Source: Siphonodentalium dalli (Eukaryota; Mollusca; Scaphopoda; Gadilida; Siphonodentaliidae). Taken from it: DNA of 64,000 nucleotides. Position numbers and translations under genes: made by a program. The notes beneath the pieces were generated by a model, which did not search any database, had not been told where the DNA came from, and worked only from the letters and a program-made list of their open reading frames with translations. This document shows, piece after piece, positions 1-11,774 of this stretch. The stretch covers positions 95,346,707 through 95,410,706 of the forward strand of contig CP136067.1 of the NCBI GenBank assembly GCA_032622095.1, given 5' to 3'. Numbering within the stretch: position 1 is the first letter of the stretch; the number at the start of each line of letters is the position of its first letter.

Positions 1-936
1 TTTTCGTTCTGAAACACACTATACTCGTCATGTCCATATCTAGTATTACTTAGAAATGTCAGCTTTCCAGATTCATAATCGCTCCATTGACTGTAACAGA
101 TGAAGTTATCCCCCTCTTCGGATCGAGTGTCACTGAAACTTTATTTTGTTAGACTGCCTGTAGTCACTGATTATATGTGGAAATAATCTGTAATAAGATG
201 TAGCACTGTTTATTTTATATTTACATGTAGTGCTGTTTTTTATACAACAATTCCACCCAGGCTTCTCAACGGTAAGCTGTACCGGTACCGCGTACTCGGG
301 CATTTGTTGCGGTAACGGTGCTGGTGTGCAGATCCACCGGTACTCGGTACTGTGGTTGCATATATGCACGTTCTTAGATCAGCAGGCTGTCTGGCAAAAT
401 ACAGTAGTATCACGTTTCGCTCTTTAAACTACACGTGATGCACATCGATCGTGATTGTATTCATGACGTGAGAGGTCGGTCACGGAAGGGTGGTTCCTGG
501 TTTTGATGTGTCTATTATAACTCTTCAATGGTTGAATTCCAATTCTTTGAAAGCACGGCCTTGTGATATTGTTTTAATTTTCAAAGATTATTTTGTGTTG
601 GGAACTGATTGCAATTTATGTTTTTGCCTTTATTTTTGCCCAGTTGTGGCAATTATACACTAAACCCAGTTACAATTTCTTATCATTTATTCACCAACGA
701 CATCACCCACAAGTATGGCCCATACGTTTTGATTAATCACATACACACGTACCCGTTCACATGTCATATCAGTTTGCATATATAAGGTAGACCATTTTGA
801 ATTTAAATGGGTCTCATGGAACCTCCAGTTATATAACAAAATCGGGGACGAATATCCACGAACCGTGCACAATGTACATGTAATTTGCTGAATAGACATG
901 ATAGTTCATATTTGGTATAGGAACTCGTGGAAAGAA

Positions 937-2100
937 ATTGTTGCCTAACTTGACTCATTATTGTTTAGATTCAAAATAGCCGACCGCGCGACTTTGCAAA
1001 TACATTTAATCTGATTTAATATTGTGAAGTGAAAACCACCGACGTGTGTCGCGTTACTTTCTATCAGTTTATCACACACATAAGAACAATAAATTAAAAC
1101 CACAAAACGTGTGCAACGAATAGTTCTAATTTGGTTGATTGAATTGTCTATGTTGTCATTTGCGCATCACTAAACTCTACGGAAAAGTTTGTTAGTATAT
1201 TCCAAAATGGTATATAATATCCCGAAATAGTTTCTTTATTCTGATATCAAATTATCATTAGTTCATGTTAATAATAGAGTTCGCGGCTTGTGATTTTCAG
1301 CACTGTATTACCTCTAGATATTCCTAGAACTATAACATGGCTTGACAGTACCGGTACAGGAACCACGGAACTAGCAAAGTATCGATACCGGTACCGGCAT
1401 GTGTGGTACCGGCGGTACTTTGAGAAGTCCCATTCCACCTAGATCATCATGTGATCGACCATACATGGGGTGTGATGACCTGGTTGAATTAAGAGCGGTT
1501 TGATGGATCACTTCTGTCTTCGAGCTAGATTATAGCAACCACCCCAGTGGGTGTTTATACCTAAATGCGTGTGAATTATGACGTCATATAATTTTTCTAT
1601 ATTTCTATACCAAGAGCGAAAATAGCGTGTATGCTTTTTTGTAAATTTCACACGTGACTTCCGGGAGGTTACTGCGCAGACTCCAGCAGAAACTGATCGA
1701 AGAATTACGTTTTCTTCACTTCAACTTCAACACAATCGACTGTTAGTAACGGTACTGAGTTAGGAGAGCAGCGTGCTCCGAAGACAACCGCGACGGAGAA
1801 ATTTACATACAAGTACAACAACAACGATTGCCGATGATCACTTTTTAATTGTCCTCACTGAGTCATTCAGAGACTCAATCAAATAATAGATTAATCGAGG
1901 ATTAATCACAACCTTTCTAGTCTGATAACATGGCATTCGGTAAAATATTACCGTGGCACAGTTTGTGATTAGCCATCTCGATTGTAAACAAATCTTCTAC
2001 TCGAAATTTGTAAATTAAAAAAACAAATCAAATTTAAATGTGCATGTGCGATAATCAATATCATCCATGACCCAACCCGGACACACATACCAAATCGCAT
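937..2100. other. AT-rich stretch with no recognised feature
   Basis: I see no convincing exon, RNA gene or bounded repeat here. GTACCGGTAC-type motifs are clustered at about 1350-1420, and a similar cluster lies at about 270-345 outside the stretch. The segment is present only in the first copy of the tandem duplication. Confidence 0.4.
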
Positions 2101-2472
2101 TCACATCCACTGAGAAACAACGAAGAAGCTAGACATTACACTTTTATTTAGAGCCTGCATCGGCGTCGACAAACACTTTATATACACCGATTTCTCCACT
2201 ACAAGGTCAAGGCCCCACATGGCACGAAATTGAAAAATCAACGAGTGATTGATCTGTGTTTCATGTAATTTGCAACAATGAATGTTGTTTTGAGGATTGT
2301 ATGGATTATTGTGTACCACAGATACACGAAGACTAGGCAATTCAATGTTAGGTGTATTCAATTTCATGACATCATGTGTAAACTGTGTTTGTGACATGAT
2401 TATTGCACTTTTACTTTCGACAGGAGCTTGGAGGCATTGTTGAATTTGTTCTCTAATCATCAAAGGTTGCAC
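2101..2472 (-). CDS. Unrecognised open reading frame of about 123 codons
   Basis: An uninterrupted minus-strand frame of about 123 codons lies in AT-rich DNA. I do not recognise the protein. It has mixed polar composition, no clear membrane segment or signal peptide and no motif I can name. I see no convincing splice sites that would tie it to other exons, and both flanks are repeat-rich. It is longer than most chance frames in this window but could still be random, or a scrap of a mobile-element gene. Transcript evidence would be needed to call it a gene. Confidence 0.15.
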   Translation of the reverse strand: MQPLMIREQIQQCLQAPVESKSAIIMSQTQFTHDVMKLNTPNIELPSLRVSVVHNNPYNPQNNIHCCKLHETQINHSLIFQFRAMWGLDLVVEKSVYIKCLSTPMQALNKSVMSSFFVVSQWM

Positions 2473-2561
2473 AGGTATTTGCTTATCATTAATTTAATCA
2501 TTTGATTTAGGACTGAAAAAGAATTGTTTCTGTTTTCAAATTGAAAAGATCAATCGTACTG

Positions 2562-2914
2562 CCCTGCTGGACAAAACAAGTGTCCATTGGCACCGCGGTG
2601 TGTTTGGCGTTCGGCGGCGGTGTCAGAGTTTGTAACTGCAGTTGAGCACCGCGGCCAAGCGGCAAGTACACCATGGCCGACCGTCAAGTACACATGTACA
2701 CCATGGCCGAAAAGTAACTACAATGGGGCCGAATGGCATGTACACCGTGGTTAGATTTCTGGTTTATATTGTCTTTTTTCAGTTTAATGAATGCACACTG
2801 CGGCAACTACACCATGGACGAATGGCAAATACACCGCGGCCCAACTGTAGTTAGCTGGTGGAGCCGCTGTCAGTTGCACCGTGGTTAAGTGGACACTTGT
2901 TTTGCCGAGCAGGG
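2562..2914. mobile_element. MITE with 25-bp inverted ends, copy 1
   Basis: It begins CCCTGCTGGACAAAACAAG and ends with the near-perfect reverse complement (CTTGTTTTGCCGAGCAGGG). It is a shorter relative of 6050-6452, with about 85-90% identity by eye. The flanks are TG on the left and TA on the right, consistent with a decayed TA target duplication. The inside carries repeated ACACCATGGCCGAA-type units. There is no transposase, so it is non-autonomous. TA duplications suggest mobilisation by a Tc1/mariner-like transposase, which is an inference. Confidence 0.75.
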
Positions 2915-3890
2915 TAGTACATGTACATGTGTATTCAGTTCAAATTCAGACTTTCATGTTTACAAAATGTAGGCGCGCATAGTCCCGCTCGCTGGGTTTT
3001 GGCCAGCCGCGCGGTTTCTATCAAGATAAAATAAACAGCGGAAATACATTCATAAATGTTGCGTAAATTGAATTAGTTTACTCACGATGGATGTCCATTG
3101 AAACTCTTTGATGGTTTAACACTGCTTAATCCACTATCCATTAGCACAAGTGAATGTTACACACTGTGTTTTCATATTGTACATGCTCCTACCCCCGGTA
3201 TATTAATTGTAATTCATAATTATTAATAAGGAATTAATTTAATACTCCGATTCAATGCTGACGAAATAAATACGGTAACATCTCCCGGCCACGTGGTCTC
3301 GCTTTGATTTTCCAGGAATTTATGTGACGTTATAAGCCATACATAGAAATCGTTCAAATGTATTTTTAGCTTCGAATCATTCAGTCTCAGACAGATAGTG
3401 CATTTGACACTTCACATCGTGTGACGTCAAAAAACTTAAACTGCCAATCATCGTGGCACGAGGGATAACCTTTTGATGAATGCCGACAATGAATGTTGGT
3501 TTTGGAGAATTCATTTGATATTTTGCTACAACATTCAAGCTGTTTCTTTATTCTTGTACGCTCTCCGTATTTGGCTAGGCGCGCAATTGATCGCTCACTG
3601 GTTTTCAATTTTAGCCGCGCGATGGTGCGCAAGAGCGATCGCGCGCCTCAAAAATTAAAGTCTGATCTTTCTGTTGATTCCAACGTTAACACTATTACTT
3701 AATATTTTTACCACTTTAGAGGGCGTTCTTTATTAGATGAACATTATTTTACCCACACGTCATGATTCCATGATTTTAAGGTGAAGTTGAACAGAAGCGA
3801 GCGCTAAGCTTTGTTTTCATTAAAGCATGCTCACACCAGGACGGTGTGGTAATAATAGTAATAGCATGATTTTGTCGGGCACCTTGGTTT
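2915..3890. other. No gene recognised
   Basis: This is AT-rich DNA with two short GC-rich patches (about 2970-3015 and 3575-3650) rich in GCGC and CGATCG. The short open frames overlapping 3473-3702 have no recognisable similarity. Confidence 0.35.
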
Positions 3891-3902
3891 CTGTACAGCC
3901 CT

Positions 3903-3966
3903 CCAGGAATGATTAACTCCGTCTCGGGTCTATAAATAGGCCCTCGGGCTGTTAATCATTCCTGTC
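3903..3966. repeat. Stem-loop inverted repeat
   Basis: The left arm CCAGGAATGATTAAC is answered by GTTAATCATTCCTG at about 3950-3964. The loop of roughly 35 bases contains CTCGGG and CCCTCGGG. Weaker complementarity (GGCACCTTGG and CCAGGTGC) extends outside the stem. It is probably a small foldback element. Confidence 0.6.
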
Positions 3967-4052
3967 GGGTCCAGGTGCTACCACGGCCGAGTACTAGTAA
4001 CTTTATAACCCTGTGGCGACTGAAGTAGCGTTCTTTAATGTGCACACACCAA

Positions 4053-4745
4053 GGCGGAATACAGGAGAAGTCGGCCCCGCTACGAAGTCGGCCCCAGAGA
4101 AGTCGGCCCAGAAGTCGGCCCCGTACGAAGTCGGCCCAGCTATTAACATCAGTTAGTGACATGTTTACTCAATTGAGTAACATACATGTATATCAGGTGT
4201 CACGGAAACCTTGTTCAACACTACATTGTATATGACTTAGTGTTGATCTTTATCGGCGTTTCGCTGACTGCTTCCATGTGGAAATCCCTCTGGCGCGACG
4301 CCCATTATAATTATGACAGGACATTGTTTAGGTCTATAGATTAATTGGCTGACTAAGTTTGAAGGTTCGTATCTGGTCTAATACCATGTCTTGTATATAT
4401 GGCTATTTTTCCGGTACAGATTTAAATTTCCGTTTAACGAACCCTATCGACATATCTGCGTAAAGCCATGACAGTGCGCGATAAGAAAATGGATTGCCAG
4501 GAGGTGATATAATCCTCCTTGACACCATGTGACCAAAACATGGTCACATAAAATGGAATGCTACGAGGTGATGTAATCCCTTATGACACCGTGTGGCGAA
4601 ATGTCGGTCTCATCTTATTGTGCCACAGGCATTAACAAGCAGTAAAATAATAATGGGGCCGACTTTTCTTGACCAATCTTTAATTTACCCGGGCCGACTT
4701 CTCTTGTGGCCGACCTTGTTTTGGGCTGACTTCTCCAGATACCCC
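4053..4745. mobile_element. Foldback element with repeated GAAGTCGGCCC motifs
   Basis: The left end carries ACAGGAGAAGTCGGCCC and the right end the inverted counterpart (GGGCTGACTTCTCCAGAT). Just inside the left end the motif GAAGTCGGCCC occurs about five times. Inverted forms (GGGCCGACTTCTC) occur inside the right end. The middle has a two-unit repeat of about 63 bp (4487-4612) and no coding capacity. Subterminal motif clusters of this kind are usual for transposase binding sites in MITE-like elements. I could not define a target-site duplication. Confidence 0.5.
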
Positions 4746-4749
4746 GAGG

Positions 4750-5008
4750 CATGTACACAGGTTAGCAATTAATGTCTGCACCCCCAATCAGACAGCATAC
4801 TGCAGAACAACAAAATACCTGGATAGATGTTGTAATGGGGGAAGTCGGTATTTTTGCATTCGGATCTTTATTCAGTGATCTCAAATGAGACTTTTCAGCT
4901 TTACAAACTTGGTATCTGACCGAGTTCTGATTTTTGTCAGAATACCCTGACCAGGTTGCGATCCCTGGCCCGCTAGCACGAGAGACCAATACACTACAGT
5001 ACCTCTCG
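4750..5008 (-). mobile_element. Possible tRNA-derived SINE
   Basis: Read on the minus strand from about 5008, the sequence has an A-box-like TAGTGTATTGG. About 30 bases later a B-box-like GGGATCGCAACC follows, and then an unrelated tail. That spacing resembles the tRNA-like head of a SINE. The B box is a poor match to the consensus, no poly-A tail is clear, and no second copy is visible in the window, so this is tentative. Confidence 0.3.
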
Positions 5009-5426
5009 GCTATCGACTTCCCTAGATTTAAGTAATTGACCCCCTCTATAGTGGTGTCACCCCATGTAATACTGCTGTATTATATAAGAAATGAACGGCG
5101 GGTTCAATGTGGTCATCGGATTTTTACCGCAAGAAAAATTCAGCAAACTGCATGAACCCCGAAGTAGTAAAGCCAAAAAAATATATACCTGTGTTTCCGG
5201 TGACCCGCCCACCCCTATTTCGGAGCTCCTGACGGTTTTCATTTTATTCATTTTGCAAAATTCCAACGCATCCCGTTTTATTAGCTCAACTTACAACTTT
5301 GTAAGTTTGAGCTATTGCCATGGGCTGGCGTCCGTCATCCGTGTGTCTGTGTGTCCGTAAACAATTTACTTTGTCGCGGGATACAGGTTGTGCCTTTAGT
5401 CTGATCTCTTTGAAATTTGTCATGAA

Positions 5427-6023
5427 CAGGGTCCACGCTGGAACGAAATTTACATTTGCCAAATAATTTGCCAAATGATAATATTTTTTGCCAAATTCTT
5501 TTAGAATTTGCCAAATATTATTCCCAATAGCATCATTTTCTGCAACCTTGACTGAGTCTTATGTTTCGACACTCACTGTTTGATATCGATAAAAAAGCAG
5601 TTAGTTAATGATTATGATCTCATCTATTACGGTTTATCATACAACAATAAACCGATTACCGAACAATACAATAGTAGAAGCGTTGCTTGATCAAAAGCGA
5701 ACATCATATGAAGATTAGCTATGTAAGCACCACCATCACACTAAATAGAGGTAATCCCTCCACCCGTCGATACTAATGATATCAGATTAACTGCATCTTA
5801 ATGGAGGTGTTAACGTTTGCGAAACCATATAAAACACAACTAATATAATTCCATTGTAATAATTTCCGAAAATGAATGGTATTGATTGACCGATATTTTT
5901 TAACTTCATTAATAAGGAATTAAAAAGTGACTTGCCAAAACTTTTGCCAAAAGAAAATATTTTTTGCCAACTGTGAATTATTTTTGCCATTGGCAAATTT
6001 GGCAAGTGGCAGAGCGAACCCTG
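5427..6023. mobile_element. Non-autonomous hAT-type element, 597 bp
   Basis: The element starts CAGGGTCCACGC and ends GCGAACCCTG, and is flanked on both sides by the 8-bp duplication GTCATGAA (5419-5426 and 6024-6031). An 8-bp duplication with CAGGG/CCCTG termini is the hallmark of hAT transposons. TTTGCCAAAT motifs are concentrated near both ends, as expected of subterminal transposase sites. Removing the insert and one duplication restores the satellite consensus around it. There is no transposase frame. Confidence 0.85.
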
Positions 6024-6049
6024 GTCATGAATGTTGACATTGACATGTA

Positions 6050-6452
6050 CCCTGCTGGACAAAACAAGTGTCCATTGGCACCACGGTGTATTTGCCATTC
6101 GGGTGCAGTGTCAGAGTTTGTAACTGCAGTTGAGCGCCGCGGCCGAGCGGCAAGTACATGTACACCGCGGCCGAACGACAAGTACACATGTACACCATGG
6201 CCAAAAAGCAACTACAACGGGGCCGAATGGTATGTACACCGTGGTTAGATTTCTGGTTTGTATTGTCTTTTTTCAGTTTGATGAATGTACCGTACACAGC
6301 GGCAACTACATTTGTACACCATGGCCGAATGGCAAATAAACCAATGCCCAACTGTAGTTAGCCAGTGGAGCCGCGGTGTAGTTGCATTTCGGCCGCGGTG
6401 GCAATGCTAAGCGCACCGTGGTTAAGTGGACACTTGTTTTTTCCCAGCAGGG
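6050..6452. mobile_element. MITE with 25-bp inverted ends, copy 2, TA duplication
   Basis: This 403-bp copy has the same ends as 2562-2914 (CCCTGCTGGACAAAACAAG and its inverse) and is flanked by TA at 6048-6049 and 6453-6454. Rejoining the flanks gives GACATG-TA-GATGGGA, which is the uninterrupted satellite motif at 6571 and elsewhere, so the insertion site is proven from within the window. Internal repeated units contain ACACC[AG][TC]GGCCGAA. Confidence 0.9.
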
Positions 6453-7949
6453 TAGATGGGAACGAATCATTTTGGGGTCTTTCGATCGAAAAACATCTTG
6501 GCGGCCATCTTGGATTTCAAGGTTGTGCCTTTAGTCTGATCTTCATGAAATTTGTCATGGATGTTAATATTGACATGTAGATGGGAACGAGTCATTTTTG
6601 GGTTGTTCGGCCAAAAAAACATGGCCGCCAGCAGCCATCTTGGATGTTACTCTTTGCATGACTAAATCCTTTGGCACGAGCTACGGTAGAGATCGTAGCT
6701 TTGGTCGGATCTTCATGAAATTTGTCAAGGATGTTAACAATGACATGTAGATGGGAACGAGTCCTTTTGGTGTCATTCGGCCAAAAAAAATGGCGGCCAG
6801 CAGCCATCTTGGATTTTACTCTTTGCATGACTAAATCCTTTGGCGCGGGCTACAGGTCGTACCTTTGGTCTGATCTTTATGAAATTTCTCATAAATGTTG
6901 ACATTGACATGTAGATGGGAAACGAGTCATTTTGGGGTCATTCGCCAAAAAAACATCGCCGCTGGTGGCCATCTTGGATTTCAAAATTAAATCCATTGGC
7001 GCGTTCTACAGGTCGTACTGTTTGTCTGATCATCATGAAATTTGTCATGGATGTTAATATTGACATGTAGATGGGAACGAGTCATTTTGGGGTTGTTCGA
7101 CCAAAACAAATGGCCGCCAGCAGCCATCTTGGATTTTACTCTTTGCATGACTAAATTCTTTGGTGCAGGCTACAGGTCGTACCTTTGGTCTGATCTTTAT
7201 GAAATTTGTCATAAATGTTGACATTGACATGTAGATGGGAACGAGTCATTTTGGGGTCATTCGCCAAAAAACATCGCCGCTGGTGGCCATCTTGGATTTC
7301 AAAATTAAATCCATTGGGGCGTTCTACAGGTCGTACTGTTTGTCTGATCATCATGAAATTTGTCATGGATGTTAATATTGACATGTAGATGGGAAACGAG
7401 TCATTTTGGGGTTGTTCGACCATAAAACATGGCCGCCAGCAGCCATCTTGGATTATACTCTTTGCATGACTAAATTCTTTGTCAAGGGCTACAAGTCGAA
7501 TCTTTGGTCCAATCATCATGAGATTTGTCATGGATGTTAACAATTACATGTAGATGGGAAAGATTCATTTTAAATTCAACCAAAAAACCAGCCATCTTGT
7601 ATTTTACTCTTTACACCACTAAATCCTTTGACACGGGCTACATGTCGTATCTTTTGTCGGATCATCATGAAATTTGTGAGGGATGTTAACAATGACATGT
7701 AAATAGGAAGGAGTCTTTTTTGGGTCATTTGCCAAAAAACATGGCTGTCGTGGCCATCTTTGATTTTAATCTTTGCATAACTAGGCCTTTCAACTTTCCA
7801 CATTCCTAATCGCTCCATTAACTGTAACACATGAAATTATTCCCTTTCCACGTTAGCTACAGTGCCATTGACACTTTGATAATTACATTTCAGTCAATTC
7901 ACATTTTCAGCTGCATATACATGTATATGTAAACCAATTTCATCATTAA

Positions 7950-8400
7950 AGAAATTGCAAATTCATCGTTGATTCCATCATCTCAATATTTCATTAAAGT
8001 GAGACTTTATGTTCACACATTGATTCATTCAGGCAACATTTTCTCCATTTCTACACTGTTCATTGCATTGATCGTCTTCAATGGGGATAATCTATAATTC
8101 TATATGTATATCATCGTTAACTATTAAAGTGACATTTCTCTTCCACCCAATCGATATTGCATTAAAATGACGCTTCATATTCATTACACTTCATTCAATA
8201 ATTTCTGTTTCTACATCACTTATTGCATTGATTGCCTTCAGGTAAGCTAAGCTATGTCCGACTCAAATATTAAAGTGACGCATCATATTCACTACACTTC
8301 ATTCAATAATTTCTTTTTCTACATAGTTTACATGTATTGCATTGATTGCCTGCAGCTAAGGTAATCTATGTCCGACTCAAATAATAAAAATATTAAAGGC
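7950..8400. repeat. Degenerate tandem repeat, unit about 108 bp
   Basis: The run TTCATTCAATAATTTCT and the following TTGCATTGATTGCCT recur with a 108-bp period (TGACG at 8168 and 8276). A more diverged earlier unit begins near 8000. There are about three to four units and no coding potential. Confidence 0.65.
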
Positions 8401-8463
8401 ATTCCATTTCCATCCATTAATTCTAAGGAAACTTCTGCTGTGATATATATATGTATATATGCA

Positions 8464-9003
8464 TACAGGGTACTACATGTGCTACACCACTCGGATAAAT
8501 GTCTGTCATCACACTAAAATACCATGTTATAACTTGAATTGATATATTCGTAATCGTATATAGTCACCAATAGCTGGGTTACTACCGTAGTACCTGACAT
8601 TGCCCATCTAGCGAACTATTCAAACCCAACAGGCCTGGTTGATTTCGCTGTGGGATGATGGTTCACTTCCATCCTCAAGCTAATTATGCCATTTCATGGC
8701 ATAATTTTGTTCTGACGTGCAGGGGTAGATATGCTTGAGGCCCCACCACAGTTCAATTCACACCAGGTTCTCAGCTATTATTATCTTATGTTCGAACCTT
8801 ACTCATGTTTGGACTGATCATAACCATGATTTTAATGCTGGGTTTGAATAGTTCACTATATGGGCAATGTCCGTTACTACGGTGATAACCCGGCTATTGG
8901 TGACTATATACGATTACGAATATATCAATCCAAGTTCTAGCATGGTATTTGTGTGACGACACAGACATTTCTCCGAGTGGTGTAGCACATGAAGTATCCT
9001 GTA
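8464..9003. mobile_element. Inverted-repeat element with arms of about 170 bp
   Basis: The left arm (about 8464-8630) and right arm (about 8838-9003) are near-perfect reverse complements. Both carry, for example, ACTATTCAAACCCA in opposite orientation. The loop of about 200 bp contains a segment (8681-8795) whose diverged copy lies just outside the right arm at 9089-9200. It has no coding capacity. It is a foldback or MITE-type element, and I could not fix a target duplication. Confidence 0.75.
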
Positions 9004-9299
9004 CGGAACATCCTATAATTATTGTAACATTGAACTTAATGATCAACTTGGTGGTTGCTCCATTACGTGTCACGTACGATCATATTACTTATGCTATTTA
9101 ATGGCATATTTCTAACGTGGATGAGTAGATATTCTTGAGACCCCACTACTCTTCAGTTCACACCAAATTCTCAGCTGTTAGGTTCTGATATTAGAACCCA
9201 TTGTCTTAATATAGTTTATTTTGTGTATACTAGTATAATATAGTTATTTTCATTACCTTTATATACCAGTAGTGTGGATAACAATGCATATATATATGT

Positions 9300-9920
9300 G
9301 TGTATATGTATATTGATTCAACCGATTCAGTGGTTTTGTTCATTAGTCTATCAAATTTGCGGGGAAAACATGGCCACCAGCAGTACACCCTGCCAAATTT
9401 CAAATTTGAATCAATAGGCGCACCCTGCAGCCAGCATTTATTGGAGAACTGTTTCTCATGTGGATATTTTGGGTCACCACTAGATGGGAGCCATATCTTT
9501 TTCTCAAAATTTCCTTGTGAAAACATCACTGCCAGCGGTGATCTTGAATTTTACTATTTTTATGGCTAAATAATTTGGTTGATCCTACAGACGACATACA
9601 TTGTCCGATCGCCACCAGATTCCACAATGATCTTCTGGATAACCAGGATGAGAGTGATCTATTTTTTCCCCCGAATTTCGTTAAAAACATGACCACAGAC
9701 AGCAATTTTGTATCGTACTCTTTGTATGAATGAATTCTTTTCGTTAGCACCTCTACAGACCACATCCCTCATCTGATAGTCACCAAACTTCATATTGATC
9801 TTCGGGGTGAACACTAGACGGGAGCTATCGAATGATTTGAATTTTTTTGGAAAACATGGTCGCCAGCAGCCATCTTCTATTTTGCTTTTTATATACATGT
9901 ATATCTCTTCGTGCGTATAG
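9300..9920. repeat. Diverged satellite related to the 5.3-7.8 kb array
   Basis: There are three to four units of about 170 bp, each with an AAACATGGYCGCCAGCAG-like piece, a CTAGATGGGAGC-like piece and a TTTGTATGA-like piece. They look like old relatives of the younger satellite upstream. The segment is duplicated at about 13490-14110. Confidence 0.5.
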
Positions 9921-10140
9921 CCAATATTACTTGGGTAGTTCAACTTTCCACATTCCTGTCATCATTTGAAATATAAAAATTTACCTGATACATGTAGTCC
10001 AATGAAAATTAACAAGCGTCCATGAATTAAATTTACCTATGATCCTATTATTCCTCACAATCACATGCACCCTTCAAAATTTTCTTTCGTCGTATCTAAT
10101 TTTTAATGACCCTTATGGTAATATTGATATAGATACATTT

Positions 10141-10744
10141 ATCCCACAGGGTTAGAGTGAAAGACAACAACTGGAATGCGTTTTATAGCTACCTGTTTAG
10201 AAAATCATAATTATTTACAGGAAGCCGATACAATAAATGTAGTAGTAACCAATACAAACATGTGGGTGACAATTTTTGAGGCACAATAACCGCCTATACA
10301 GATGTAGGCCAAAGGGGGAGACATCTATCGAATGCGTATGTCCCAAAACAAAAAACAGGGAGGGATGGAGGGTTGTCAACACAAGCGACTGTCTTCGGCA
10401 AAGAAATTATTGGAAAGAATGTTTAACGCAGTATAACTGCGCGCATCCCCCGGCCAAAGATATAGTTCCTATGATTCTGCTCTTCAAATTATCCCCATTC
10501 GCTAACTAAATAGCAATACTGCCAAAATACTTGTACTTTATAATTATGTTTTATTTTCGTCTAAGTACTTCGCAATATCAGTGTATAGCTTACTTATCTG
10601 AAATGTCATGCGGTATGATGTAGTGATCTATACGAGTGGAAGATCTCGTGATCAAACATGATTATGTTTGTACCCAAATTTTGGTTTAAGTTTACGCATC
10701 TATAACCCTGTGCGATAAAGTACGTCGTTTTGTACGACTATGTT
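10141..10744. other. 605-bp segment present only in duplication copy 1
   Basis: Copy 2 goes straight from the base equivalent to 10140 to that of 10745. Inside are two inverted pieces, ATCCCACAGGGTTA near 10141 and TAACCCTGTGCGAT near 10701. They do not coincide with the right breakpoint, so a simple transposon insertion is not proven. An open frame at 10276-10509 is not recognisable. Confidence 0.45.
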
Positions 10745-10811
10745 TTGTCAAACATTTCTTTGTACAATATACAGGTATAAAGTTAGTAACTAAATCTAGA
10801 AATAGATAATA

Positions 10812-11718
10812 CTAGCAGGTTAGCCCGCCACTGGCGGCGTTCGTCAGAAACATGACAATTTTTAAATTTTTTAATTATTTTTTTTAGTTAATTTTTATAA
10901 TTAATTTTTTAATTTAATTTTTTGTTTTTCAATGAGTTAATATTAATTTTTTGTTTTTAACATGAGTTAATTGTGCATTTTCCCGATTTTTACCTTGAAT
11001 TGATAATTTTCAAGGTCAAGGTCAGGTCGGGTTCACAATTTAACCCGTCCATGACACTTCCAGTAGGTAGCAAGTTTGAGCTCAATCGGTTCGAGTCTAT
11101 AAAGGACACAAACATATATATAATTTGTGGGTACCCGTTTCAAGGTGAAGAAGACATAAGAATCACACAACACACAGTACCCGTCCCTAAAAGAGGTATG
11201 ATTTAAGGTACATCGGGCGGAAAAACTGACCCGATGAAATTTTCCCGCGTTCCTAGGAACGACAGACATAAGAATCACACAACACGCATTTTTTTTCACA
11301 CAACACGCAGTACCCGTTCCTAAAAGGTGTATGATTGAAAAATTCCCCCGTTCCTAGGAACGACAGACATAAGAATCCCACAACACGCATGTTTTGTTTT
11401 CCGATGAGTTAATTCTGCCTTTTTAATCAAGATAAATGCATTTCGCGTTTTTCGTCCGTAGTTTCGTAGGCACATGCGAGCGTTTAGCAACGCCGATGAC
11501 AATAAATAGCGTTAGTCGGTTAACAACTCCAAATATGGTCAATATAAAGATCGTGCCTCCTTAACCCCTGATGTGCCGTTTGCTGTGATTTTGGAGAATG
11601 AGTGCTCAGAGCTTGTCCAAAACGCGACGTTCACCATTCCCGTGGATTTTTACCCTTAGATAGGAAATTTGAGCTCGATCCGACCAGCCGTTTTCGATTT
11701 TATGAAATACACACACAT

Positions 11719-11749
<31 letters not shown>

Positions 11750-11774
11750 CGAAGTTCTCAAATTATATAGTAGA
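10812..11774 (-). mobile_element. Non-autonomous Helitron, family A (array unit 1)
   Basis: On the minus strand this unit starts TCTACTATATAATTTGAG and ends with a small GC hairpin (CCGCCAGTGGCGG), nine bases, then CTAG followed by T. A 5' TC, a 3' hairpin about 10 bases before CTRR and a 3'-flanking T are the defining Helitron ends. It has no Rep/helicase gene. It contains AT/CA microsatellite near the 5' end and GTACCCGTCCCTAAAAG modules. Confidence 0.8.

Larger units (their letters stand above)
5280..7830. repeat. Composite tandem satellite, units of about 150-170 bp
   Basis: The landmark GACATGTAGATGGGA recurs near 6571, 6741, 6905, 7061, 7225, 7378, 7546 and 7695. Unit variants alternate between AATATTGACATG, ACATTGACATG and ACAATGACATG forms, giving a higher-order pattern. 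Each unit also has a piece near ATGGCCGCCAGCAGCC. The left end (5280-5426) is a single-copy leader whose continuation is broken by two transposon insertions (5427-6023 and 6050-6452). All frames are shadows and I see no coding function. Confidence 0.8.

Noticed and set aside
247-1440. Possible element bounded by CTTCTCAA and TTGAGAAG with GTACCGGTAC clusters
   Set aside because: Inverted similarity is patchy and the candidate target duplications are offset from the ends. Chance similarity of low-complexity GTACCGG motifs is likely.
4038-4235. Arginine/serine-rich plus-strand frame
   Set aside because: It is a translation of the repeated GAAGTCGGCC motif inside a foldback element.
10137-10720. 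605-bp indel between duplication copies as a TIR transposon
   Set aside because: The inverted TATCCCACAGGG-like pieces do not coincide with both breakpoints, so a deletion in copy 2 is equally or more likely.
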